From NCBI GenBank assembly GCA_947846985.1, contig CANTUZ010000011.1, forward strand, positions 29,879,589-29,943,588: a stretch of 64,000 nt of DNA. Direction: 5' to 3'. Position 1 is the first letter of the stretch; every line of letters begins with the position of its first letter. Below, in pieces: positions 1 through 11,400 of this stretch. The notes beneath the pieces are model-generated. The model was not told the DNA's origin, ran no database searches, and worked only from the letters and a program-made list of their open reading frames with translations. Origin of the DNA: Fratercula arctica (Eukaryota > Chordata > Aves > Charadriiformes > Alcidae). A program made the position numbers and the translations under genes.

Positions 1-896
1 AACTCCTTACCTGTCACAGGTGGCAAACCAGGATCGCTTTCTGTTAAATTAAATACAGGGTTTTTTATTTAGATGTCCATGTCCCCTTTGAAATGTGTTT
101 TTGCTTTGAGGCAATCCTTGCGGTTGATGGCTCAGTGTGTTTGGGAGAGGAGCAGTCTCCTTCAGGCAGCGCAACTTAATAGAAGCAGCAAATAAAGTGA
201 AAAATTGCTGCAATTAAATACCGCCTGCTCTAACCCTTGCAGCATCCCCTGTTCCCTGTGTACAATACTGCCTTTGACTGGGCTGTCTTATTAGGAGCAG
301 AGGAACATGCAATGCTAATGGGAGGGTTTGTAGCGCAGTAACTACGGGCTGTGTGGCTGCTGCTCATGCTTTTTTCAGCAGCAGAGAAAATGTTGAATAT
401 CTTGTCATTCATGCTTGCTTTGTCCTGCCATCTTCCGTTGGTTCGGGTCCCTTCTGGCTGCTGGGGAAGGATCCGCACGTCCCCAGCCACATGAACGTAG
501 CCGGGGCTAGTGTGTCACTCTAGAGACAAGGGCTCCCAGTCCTCCCTCTGCCACTGAAGCCACTGGATGACTTTCAAATTACTTCACTTCTTGAAATCTC
601 ACTTTGCTTTTTTTGGAGCATGGAGCAGTTGCAATATTGAAAAAACTCTTATTGAGTGGACCAGGATCAAGCCCTGGTGTATCCTCACATATCTCCCGAT
701 GCTGCAGAGGCATAGCAAGGGCTCCATAAGCACCTGAGTTACCCAAGTCCTTTCCACATATATTGTGGTGTACTTGTATATGCGTGTGATTATGTAGATT
801 AAGTGGAAGCTAATCTTTCTTTAAAAAAAAAAAGAACAAAACCAAAACAAAAAAACCCAACAATTTGGGGTGTTTGGAGGAGATGGTCTTCCAAGC

Positions 897-917
897 AAAA
901 TAAATAAATAAATAAAA
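897..917. repeat. (AAAT)n microsatellite
   Basis: About five uninterrupted AAAT/TAAA units follow an A-rich stretch at about 822-860. Nothing suggests a function. Confidence 0.8.
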
Positions 918-3900
918 CAGAAAAGAACTTCACTTTTCTTTTGCTAATGTTATTAAAATAGGGGGAAACAGGATCCTAGGTTTTGTCAAAACACATTTGT
1001 GTAAGCCAAACAGAACCTAAAATAACCTGACACTGCCCTTTTTAAAGAGACAAATAAACTGGTAAATGTTCCTTGTGGTAGGAGATGTAGAAGCCCCAGC
1101 AGCAGCGTGGTGTTACCCAGCGCTCCTGTAAAGGACTTCTCTGCCCTTCCTCAGCCACGGATGATGGAGATATTTGCGTTTGCAGTCCCATGCGAGCAGA
1201 CCAGCTCTGGTGGTGGCTTACCAGGCTCATACACACAGGTGTCTTTATGTGCCAGATGGGTGGTCTCTGTGTCCTTGTGAGCAGAAACAGTCATGAGCGC
1301 AGAGTGGAAGAGTGGGAGGAAGGGCCAGGGCTGCAAATGTGTCTATGAATGTTACTTGAAGATAAGATGATAATTCCCTTATTTCCTGAACCATATCAAC
1401 CACATGCTAAATTAAATTGTAGTCTGGCACAATGCTTCTCAGTGATGTGGTTTTAATTAGTATTCTTTGCATTAATGACTGCATGCATCTGCTGAAATCG
1501 GCGTGGTATTGACTCTTTGGTGATCATGCTACAGGAATTTCCTTTAGACAGTGTTGTTGGTCATGACTGAGAGTGATTCATGGTGCAGTTTTCTTGGTGT
1601 CTGGATGACCTCTCAAAGTTTGTCTTCACTGTCAAATTAGCTCATATTATGGCTTGAGGGTTGCCCTTAAGTTGACTCCCTTCTGCACATAAAACCCCTT
1701 ATATGAGCAGGCTATTAACCCAAGCTAATATGATGCTGCTGCTGCTAATTTGAGCTAGGGCATAAGTAAAGCCTGAGTGAGCACATTGGCTTAGCCACTA
1801 ACAGGACCTCTCAGTGATGGGGCACAGCTCCACCCATGTGGGGGCTGCTTGTCCTTCCCTGCGTCCTGCAGAGTCCCCTTCTTCTCCCCAAAGCAGCAAG
1901 CTGGGACATTCACCTCTCTGGTGTCCTGTGTTTTGTTGCTCGTACCTCTTTTAGGAGGTAACTCTTGCTGATGCTTGGCGTGGGACACTTCGGTGCCCCA
2001 GCAGTGTCCCTTCTCTTGTACGCTGGGTGCCTTGCACAGGCAGGCAGGGCTCCCCAGGATACACTACAAAAGAAATCATGGGGGCTGCTTAATGCAGCCA
2101 TGGGCACCCCAGAAAGGAGAGCATCCCAGAGGCTGTACAGCCTGGTCAGTCAGTCCCAGTAGTGCCCAGCAGTGTGGGAGCTCCCGCTTGAGGCTGGGTG
2201 AACCACAAGGCAACATGGGTGCATCTTTCAGCAAAGATGTGTTTCTGTTCTTTGTCCTTCCTGACCATAGACCTGTTAGGCTGAGTTCAGAAGCAGCGGA
2301 ACAGAGGTGAGGGTGATGAGGGAGCCGAGGGGAACAAGAATCTGTGGTTTTCTATCAGTTTAGCAGGCAGATTCAAAGGAAACCCAGGAACGGCTGTGGT
2401 GGGTTGGGTGAGTGATTTCCCCAAGTCCAGGCTTTGGCTTCTGGCAGTGCATCAGCCACTTCAAAGGAATCTGCAAGAAATCCTCCAGAAGGTAATTAAG
2501 GACTGCATATCTAGTATGTGAAAGCTCTTTCTGACTCGCATCAGTGTGGTGGCTTATGCAACTCCATTTAGTGGCCGTTTGTTTTAGGGGGAACTGAAAA
2601 AATCCCATTTAAGGGAAGGTGTTGCTGCTCAGTGCAGCTGTGGGTAGCTGGCACTAGCCGCAGTAGCTGTTTGGCTGCTCTTGTCTCATGGGAGTAGATT
2701 TTGGACTTGTCCTGTGCACAAAAAGAAGTAAATGGACTAAAGCTGCTTCTTTCTGTCCTTACAGTCCATACAGCCACCTAAATCCTCGCAGTCTCTTTGG
2801 TTGCTTTGTGCTTCAGTGTTAAGCCTTGAATGTCACTGCTTACGAGGACTCTGCCATCTCTCTGGGAGCTCACAAGCTTGTTTAAAAGATAAATTTGAGT
2901 GTGCTTTCTTCCCTGCACAGCTGTGTACTTTTAGCATGGGCAACATGTTCTGTCTCCCGTTACCCCGGCCCCCATCCCCAAACTAATTCAGCTGCAGCCA
3001 TGCTTTTCATACCCAATCAAGTGTGCATGGGGCCTCCATTCCAGCTCTGTAAAGCCATCTACAAACATGTGGGAAGAGGATGGTGCCTATTCAGTAAGCT
3101 GCGGACTAGGCAGCTATCTTTCGACAGATTAGCCAGAGGAATTTCTATTGCAGGGCTTGATTGTTCTGGGCCCACGGCTCCCTTTTGTGCAAGAGCAATG
3201 AAAAGTTGTGTTATGACAATGGTTGACAAAGTGTTTAATGAAAGCCACGGTTGGCAGTGGCAGAACTTCGAGCCATCCTCCTTTTCTCCAGTGCCTGTCA
3301 TCAAAAGGTGCAGAAATGCTTTTGACATAACCTTCCTCACTGACAGATAAATGGTTTTGATGTAAGGGTCGGAAGCCTTCACCTTGATGAACAGAATTCA
3401 GCCACCATCATGGTTAGCAGAGTCCAGGAGCCACATATGTCTCTATTCCTTTGTCTGGCGAGCCAGCCAGGCACCTCTCTTTTCAAAAGAGAGGTGGCTT
3501 TTTCATGGCTTTTTCTCTGCACTGGCCGAGTTTCCAAAGCAGAGCCAAAACTTCTTCGTGAACTCCAGGTCTACCCCACATCTTGGCCAAGGAGTCACGA
3601 TTGGCATCTCATGGTTCAGAGAGCTGATTGATCTCTCCTCCCTGGCAAGCAGGACTCTTTATGTGACAGCATTATTACTTTCGGGAGGTGGTTTTAAGGC
3701 AGGCTACATACCTGCTTATTTAACAAGGCTTTCCTTTCAGTCTCTGCAGTGTTCAGTGATCCACAGTGCCATTTTCACAATGCTAACTAAAGGCAAACAC
3801 TGCTTTCTCATTTAGAGACTGGAATGGATGAATAGACAGAACAGGGCCCTTCCCATATTGATTTAACAGGCTCTTGGTTCCCAATCATGGGCATCTTAGT

Positions 3901-4984
3901 GGGTAGCAGGGGAAAAACCCGACATTGTTGGATTAGCCAATACAAGGAAGACTTGAAGAAGTATGCAATGGATAAATAACGTGCAGAGCACTTCTCATGC
4001 CATTAAGTCAAAATATAGTTGTTTTTTTAAAAAAACCCTATAAACTTTAGACCAGCTTCTATTCAACAGGGAAAAAACAATCTGAATGTTAGAAGCCACT
4101 CAAGTTGTTGGCTCCGCTCTGTCTTCTCTGCCATCCGTAGAAGCTTCTGACCTTTGTAGGATGCTTCCCTGAACTTACAGCCCAGGCTCTTGTCCAGGAT
4201 TTATGTTGGTTGTCTGTTGAGTTCTGTTTTCTTTCCACAGTTGCCTTGGAGGGATCAAAATATCCTCCCATGAGTAATTCAACAGAAACATGTACCCATG
4301 GAGAGAAGCAGGCAGGACACTGGTCAGCATGCTTTCAGCATGGGTATGCCCACACTTGGGCTCGGCTAACCCTATATGCAGATGCAGGTGCCAGGAAACG
4401 GGCTGACCACACACCAAGGACATGGTCTCTTTGGGCTCGCATCAAACACTGTAGATCATGCTTTACAAGTTGCCACTTTGAAGAGATGCCCAGCACCTGA
4501 GATAATTCAGATGGTTATGGGGAGTCCTGATTTGGTAAAGGATAGAGGTTTGGCTTTGGGTTTTGAGGGCTCTTTTTCTTTGAAGAAGACATTTTAGACT
4601 ACTGATGGCAGAAGCATTTGCTCAGTGAGCCATTGCACTACTTCATGGCATCAGACTGAGGGGCTCCTCAAGAAGGAACGCGTTCTGTGCTATGGGAGAC
4701 TAGAAACAGTGGCAGTTTTCAGTGATGGGACAGTTGTGTCCCCAAGCTTGGCATCTCCAACCAGCCTGCATTGCTGGTCTGCTTGGCCAGAGGCCGAGCT
4801 GATGGGGAGGTTACAGCCCCTGCAGCGCTTCATGCACTGCTGTACGTTTGGGACCCAAGCTTTGTGGTGGGGGAGTGTCATATGCACCCATGACCTCGAG
4901 TTTTGAGTTCCCTTCTTTATTTGCATTGCTGGAGCCCAACCAAGATTGAGGCCTCATTTCATGAGCATTGGGCAAACCAAGACA

Positions 4985-5162
4985 ATACCTACCTCAATTT
5001 TATTTACAGTCTAAATAGACAAGACAGACAAAGGGTGGCTGTGGAAACAAAAGCTCTGGAGAGGTGATGTGACGTGACCCGGTCACCCAGCAGGAGATTA
5101 AGAGAGCCAGGAATAGATGGAGGTTTCCTGACTCCCGGTCCCAATGATCTATCTATTGGAGG
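4985..5162 (+). repeat. MIR-like amniote SINE remnant
   Basis: The stretch contains, in order, TTACAGTCTAAATAGACAAG, a GGAAAC...GAGAGGTGATGTGACGTGACC core, GGTCACCCAGCAGGAGA, AGAGCCAGGAATAGA and TCCTGACTCCCGGTCC. These follow the order of the MIR-type core and tail found in amniote genomes. The copy is diverged, as expected for an old insertion. Family assignment is from memory of the consensus. A relative of MIR sharing the same tail is possible. Confidence 0.75.
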
Positions 5163-6145
5163 ACGTTAATTCTTTCTCCGATTTGCATGCTGTGACTAGC
5201 ATGCCAAGTACTGTCTGCTGAGGGGATCTGCGTTCTGGGAAACACATCCTTTGATTGCTAATGCTTCAGGCTAGAAATTCCTGGGCATTTTAATGCAAGT
5301 TAAAATACAGCTAGTCTCAGAAATTGAGTAAACTGTTTATTTTGGTGTATCTATTTAATTTCAAGTCTCCTGTTTATTTTGCACTGACCCTGTATTTCTA
5401 GCTTTCATTTCCCCACTGACTTTTGAACAGCATATTGTGTGCTTTGGTGAGGATAGCTGTCAGTTGTAGTGGGTAGCATGGGGAGGACTGAAGACTTTGG
5501 CATACAAAGAAAGTGGGGCTCACCTGTATTTCTGCAGCAACCGTTGGAAGGTCTTTCTGTTGCTGGAGTAGGCAAAATATGGTTGTGCTATCTGAAAAGC
5601 CAGCTACTTGTGCAATGCCTTTGATGTTCAGATTTCTCTAATGGCAGCAACAGCAATCAGAAAGTCGCTTTGGGTGATGTTAAGCCATGGCCATGAAATC
5701 CTTTAATTTATGAAGACCTTTGTTTTTTCACTTTTGAACTTCTGAAGTTCACATCAGCATCACTCCGTGCTTGAGCATTGGCTAAGCCAGGGATCTGTTC
5801 CCTTTGACAGGTGTAGGGATGATCAGTTTGGTGCCTGCGATTCTCAGTGCTCGGTTCATAAAATAGCCTCTTAGCCTGTTGCAGAGGCATGTTTTGAGAA
5901 TAAATATGTTACCTTAAGAAATGCAAAGATTTGCAGCAATAGAAGGCATAGAAATACATTAGAACAGATGGATTCATGCATGGTCGTGACCGTGGTTGTA
6001 TTTCCCCCTCAGTTTGTCACTACCATTTCTGTGTCAGCTTTATCTTTATTCTGTTGAGCCTATAGGACATTACCTGTTGTATTTTCTCTTCTCGCCTGTA
6101 CATCAGGCAGGGACAAGCTCCAACCTGATTTTGCTGTGTGGTTTT

Positions 6146-6160
6146 AAAAAAAAAAAAAAA
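6146..6160. repeat. poly(A) homopolymer, 15 bp
   Basis: Uninterrupted run of 15 A in intron 1. No recognisable retroposon body precedes it. Confidence 0.85.
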
Positions 6161-8386
6161 GTAGTAATGTAATCTGTGGGCAAATTGCACTTTAATTCGT
6201 AATTGTGCTATGAATATGGACTTGGCTTTCAAGCGCACTCTGAGTTTAAACTGCAGTTTGACTTTTATTTAGATAAATGCCGTTGAGTTCATAGTGAAAT
6301 GGATATCTGCTGTAGGCTGGTATTGATTTAAAGGTCTCCTGAGTGTTTTAAAAGACAGTAGGGGCTTACAGGACAGCATATTTTAAAACTAGATGCTTGG
6401 TTAGGTTTTACACTCCTATGTAGCTTCAGGTCTAGATTCTGTTAAGAGCCAGCTTGTGCTGTTGATTTGTAGAACCTTGTTTCACAGCAGGTATTGGCAA
6501 AAATTGAACATTTCAGGCAAGATGCAAGGAACCGTCTTCAGAGCTGGCTGCTCTGAAATGATGGAGAGCAGCGTGTGTGTGAGAACTATCGAATGGTTCC
6601 TGTGTGCAGGGGAATGCTTTGAGGACTTCCCATAAATGCATTGTAGAAGGGCAAGTCATCAATAACTGCTTTTTAGCTCAAAAGAGGTATTTACCGCTTC
6701 CTTCTAATCGTGCAAAGTTGGTGAGCTTTGTAGTCTTCCAAGTCTTGGTGTTCGTAAGGGTTGCTGTGGGCCTAGATTCCTCTTTGTATTGCCAAAAAGA
6801 GCAGTGGGCTAACAGGAGCAATTAAAACAGGAGGTCTTTGTCTATGCTCTTCTGGCAACTGCCCTTTTTTTGTGTCACTCAGCTCTTGGGTCACGTAGCC
6901 TGGGTAAAAGTTCAGTAGGAGCCTCAGTGACTTACGTCCTGTTTACCTATTTAGGCTCCAGACCTGCTTGGGTTCTGTGGGCACAGCTTTAAAACAAAGA
7001 AAATATACAAACCAGGGAAGATTGGCCAGTTTTCTAGTCAGACTGGCTTGGTGGTTTGAATAAGCAGCTGAATGTTTGAGGGCTTATCTAAAATCAGGCC
7101 ATGAATCTTTTGGGTCATGTTCAGAGGTGCAGTAAGAGGGTGTAACCTCCCTGCGGAGGAGACGAGAGGGTTGAATTTTACCCAGGATAATATCCTAGAG
7201 AAGGGTGTGGAGCAGGGGAAAATTAAAGTAGGTCCCCCTCACAATTTCCTTACAACTTCTTGCGGTTGCATTTCTTGCTGCCGCCCATCAATTTGCCTCC
7301 TCCCTCTGTAGACTACACACTCACAGGAACATGCCAACACTGCATACATCATGTTAATTAGGCCACTTGTTAATTTCCGCATCATTAGTCACTTGGTCTT
7401 AATTGATCTGTGCTCTCCCGGTAAGTCCCTAGCTACAGGTTTGACCTGTCGCGTGTGCTGTGCTGATAGTGCACATCTTGGAGGGGAGACTTTGCTGTCG
7501 CACCATGTGATGCTACAGCAGAGCGTGGCAAAGCACTTGCTTGTGGTTTTCAGAGTCGGTACTTTACTTCCATTATTTTGTCCGTTTGCTGTCCCTAGCA
7601 GTCCTCGCGGTGTGTTCCTTCCAGGAGCACGTTGAGCTCTGACTGTATTTCCAAACAGGGATGTCCTGTGAGGCAGGTCTGCTCTTCCACCAGCTGTTTT
7701 CAAATAATACAGCACAACCTATTTGCCATCCATCAGTGAAGTGCCTATAATATGATCTAGATTTGGACTGTCAGGTAGCTGGAAAGCTTTGGTTGGTGTT
7801 GTTGAGGACCAGGGCATGTATTACTACGTGACTGGCTGAAAGCTGTAACTGCCAATTAAAAAACCATTTAGTGATATGTTAATAATATCTTGTTAGAATA
7901 TATAGAATATATTTTATGTTTACACATAGTAAGTGTACATACCTATGTGTGTATATTTTGTACATAACACACAGTGCTATATAAAAATACCCTATGTGAA
8001 TATAGCTATAAAATATTTAGCAGAAGGTTTGTTGATTGTTTCGGTTCAGACTTTAATTTGTCAGGAAATATCCTATTCATCTGTGATTAGTTTTGTGGTT
8101 GTGAATAACCAATGGAAGAATAATAAATGTAATTGTGTAATATAAAGACAAATTAAAACCACACTAATGCCAAAGAGGGAGAAAGCTTAGGCAGAGCTAG
8201 ATAACGTTTTGATCACAGAACTAAACTCACTCGTGTATTCAGCAGAAAAGTGCTGCTCTGCCATGTTTAAGTGCTCTTGCTAAAAACAAACCCACCCTCC
8301 CAGTGCAATCCAGAATAATTAAGATGACTGTTTTGCTGAGCACGGTAACTGCAGTATGCTGATCCCACTGTCTTTTATTTTAACAG

Positions 8387-8458
8387 AAACCTGAGCTACA
8401 ACAAGTTGACGGAGATTGATCCTTCTGCCTTTGCAGGGCTGTCGGACCTGCAGGAAGT
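8387..8458 (+). CDS. LRIG1: LRIG1 exon 2: LRR 1
   Basis: This 72-bp exon encodes one 24-residue leucine-rich repeat. It starts with the last base of a split codon, then [15 protein letters not shown] and AGLSDLQEV. It shows the LRR consensus (LxxNxLxxI..AF..L..L) and carries an N-L-S glycosylation sequon. Acceptor TTTAACAG and donor GTAAGT bound it; both introns are phase 2. It is the first recognisable exon in the window. The LRR ectodomain is the part of LRIG1 that, with the Ig domains, contacts receptor tyrosine kinases at the cell surface. The large flanking introns (over 8.4 kb and 4.9 kb) isolate this tiny exon, so gene predictors could miss it. Confidence 0.93.
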
Positions 8459-11400
8459 GTAAGTATTCTTTCAAAGGTTTTAATTGTATTTTGCCAGGGT
8501 GGCTTATGGGCCAGGAGGAAATTGTATACAGTTTTCTAAGATGGTACCTTCCTTTAGCTAACTTGAAGGATCAGATTTGACTTTGTGTGGAGTTTTTTCC
8601 TCCATATTGTACCTGTGCTGTTTTTTTAAACTAATCAATTAGCAGAACACAACATCCCAATTAAAACAGCATAGCTGTTATTGGAAATCATTGGAGTTTG
8701 CCTCCCTCAGTCTTGTGCAATGCTCTGCAGGAACAGTTCAGCTAACACACCTGAACATACACACAAAGCTCCTTGCTGAAAGGATAACCCTGAAGCAAGG
8801 CAGAACAGCCTGGACGGTGATACCTGATGCCAACCTAACCCAAATCTCTCAGGAAACAAAGGTGTAGTGTAGTGGATAACAAAGCACTTAACTGTGTCTC
8901 CTCCTCTCAGACATTTGTGCTGCTCTTGGAACCAGAACAAATTCTATTTGAAGTCTGCTAGGAGAGCCTAAAACAGCAGAGTCATCTTCTGCTTTGGTGG
9001 GGGCAGAGAAGGAGGTGGTGAAGGTCTGAGTGGCTGTGCCAGACCCCCCTTGCTGGTAAAGGAAACCTTGTTTGGGGAATAGCAGGATTTCCTAGCTCCC
9101 GACCTGTGTAAATGCTCCGCAGTTACACTTGCAGAGGAGCTGTGCTTGTCAGCTATTCACAGTGATTCCTGGAGCTCTGATTTTTTGGGTTTCGAAAAAT
9201 GAAAGTGACTGAAATTGCAAGCGGTGGGTTGAGGTAATGAGCTTGCATTTGAATGTTGAATCGCTGGCATACTTGAGGTTTGGGCTCTGTTTGAAGAGCT
9301 ACTGATGCCTCATGGGAAACTGAGAAAACATTTCCTTTCAGAAACAATACTGTGCTCTGTGTATATCGTACATTTTCTCTTGTCCTCTGTCTGTTTTCAT
9401 TAAGTGTTGGCTCTGGGACTCGTGGAGGGGCCAGATCCTGTGATTCTTAAATAGGCAAACCAGTCTGCTGCAAGTGGGAGTTCTGCCTGACTAATGTCTG
9501 CAGGATTGAACTGCGGGGATTAATGTAGCATCTTTCCCCTGCCCAATTGCCTCTGGCTCCCCTGCTTAGGCTAACAGTAGGGACTTGCTAGGGATCATGA
9601 CTATTGCTAGGGACCATGACTAAGTGAGGAATATGCACTACAGCGCTCTGCAATCAATTGACCCGTAATCATCCTACGGAGCAGTCAGAGAAGGGAGAGA
9701 AAGTGATGCAGGTGAGCAAAATGCTGCCTACAGGATGTGTTTTCTCAACTTTTCTTTAAACTGTGGAAAGCCTTAAATTAGTCTGCGCTTAAAGAAGAGA
9801 ATCACTGCCCTGATCCCATGAGACTTTAGAATTATCCTAACATGATTGTGGCTTAGCAATAGCTTTTATTTGTGGAAGTGCCTGAAGGCATGTGACTTCA
9901 GGGAGTATGGGGCTGGGAAATGCGTGTGGCTTCTGATTCCTTAGCTAGGGAGCTCCCTGTGCAAAGTGCTGCACGCGTCGAGAGCAGGACAAGCCCTGAA
10001 CAATCAGCTGCTAAAAAAAGATGTCAGGGTTCGGGAGAGGTAAGTAATGCAACCCACAAAGTAATGGTGCAGATAAGAGCTGCTTGCTGTGTCGGAAAGG
10101 CAGGGCTGGGGAAAAGGGAGAGAGCAGAGGAGTGAGTAGGAGGGAAAGGGAGCAGTCAGAAATGAGAGACTGGAAGGGAGGCAGAGGTCTGGAGTGGAGC
10201 CTGGAAGGCAGACTCTGGAAAGTGTGAGGAGAGAAGCTCTATTAAAAGCCCTATCTACCAATCTTGGTTGCTTTTGAATAACAGCTAAACCACAGACCAC
10301 TGAAATAAACTGCATTTCACAAAGAGAACCACATCTGTACTGCCAGAGCATCTCCTTTCTGAGGGTTTTGGGTTTTTTTTTAAGCACTTTACAAACATTC
10401 ATGAAATAAGCATCATGCTGTGGCATGTCTTGAGAGCAAGTCAGTGTTTTGCTGTACGCGCTGTGCTGGGCAAACCAAGGCACCCTCAGGGAAAGAGATT
10501 GCCCCAAATAATAGATGCATTGATAAGACCTGAAACCTCCCATGATGCTTCAAACACGGTGCCTGTGGTTCCTGAGCATTACAGATGAGGCTCAAAGCTG
10601 TGTGTGTGTCTCTGTATGTGAATAATTAATGCAATATATTGTGAAAACCTTTGTTTTCCCTTAATTTGTAAACCGAAAGATTTAAACTTAGTAGTTTATC
10701 TTGGATGCTCTGTTTTGCTTTACTAAGATGGTAATAAAGTAGTAGCTGTATTTACCCTACATTTTTTCCCTTTCCCTCAGTTTAGGCAGTTGTTTGTGGT
10801 GTTTTTTTAAGAAGCTTTTTTTACCTTAAAAGTTTAAGTCTGTGTGGGATGAAATTTAGTAGCTCAAAGTGATATGAAACCCCATGATCCCGCATGCTCT
10901 GAGATAAGTAGCTTTGTGCTGATGGAGGCTCAGGTGGAAGGGGCTCAGGTGTGACATTGCTTTGCTCCTTCAGGACATCTGTGTCTTCTCTCATCCCCTT
11001 TGGTGGCTCCCTTTGGGGTCCGTCCATCCTTGTACCTTGGTTGAAAGGGTGGGATGGAGAGTGCTGCTGTGGGGTGGGCCATGTGGTCCTTTCTAGGTTT
11101 TCCTCAGGTCATATGGATCATGGGATCCATGAAAGTGATGGTTGCATGACTCTCAGGTTTTCCAAGCTCATTTGTAACAAAGAAGTAGTAACTGTGCTAG
11201 AATTCCTCTCCAAACAACTCACCTTTTATTTTCTAAAGTGCCTTTCACTGAAAGCCCTGGAGACCTGTGCTATTTTTGAGCAGGCTCCATTTCAGCTTGA
11301 CACCAGCTTGGCAACTGGACTGTAAATATTTCATACGGGTGGCCCCCCTCCTCCTCTGCCTTAGCATCCAGAGGCAGTAGGTTTGTGTCGTCAAACGGGA

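Larger units (their letters stand above)
1..8386 (+). other. LRIG1 intron 1, 3' portion
   Basis: No coding exon or promoter-like CpG island was seen here, so the window opens inside intron 1. It ends in a normal acceptor (TTTAACAG) before exon 2. It holds an AAAT microsatellite near 897, a MIR-like SINE near 4985-5162, a poly(A) run at 6146-6160, a homeodomain-type AT block near 7340-7420 and a TATA-rich stretch near 7890-8010. The short open frames on both strands have no recognisable domains. Confidence 0.85.

Noticed and set aside
2895..3815. Two 140-150-codon + strand open frames in intron 1
   Set aside because: No recognisable domain, no conserved-looking segments and no acceptor/donor pair that would join them to LRIG1 in frame.
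5796..5815. CCCTTTGACAG|GTGTAG in intron 1 as an acceptor/donor pair
   Set aside because: The acceptor half is plausible, but the donor half lacks the +4 and +5 consensus bases.
1..8386. LRIG1 exon 1 or promoter within the window
   Set aside because: No CpG island, signal peptide or LRR N-cap cysteine cluster was found before exon 2.
10035..10045. GAGAGGTAAGTAATGC as a recursive splice site in intron 2
   Set aside because: The donor half is good, but the upstream sequence is purine-rich with no pyrimidine tract or branch point.
10004..10543. 179-codon minus-strand open frame in intron 2
   Set aside because: Low-complexity serine/leucine-rich product generated by a purine-rich + strand. No domain, and no splice or promoter context.
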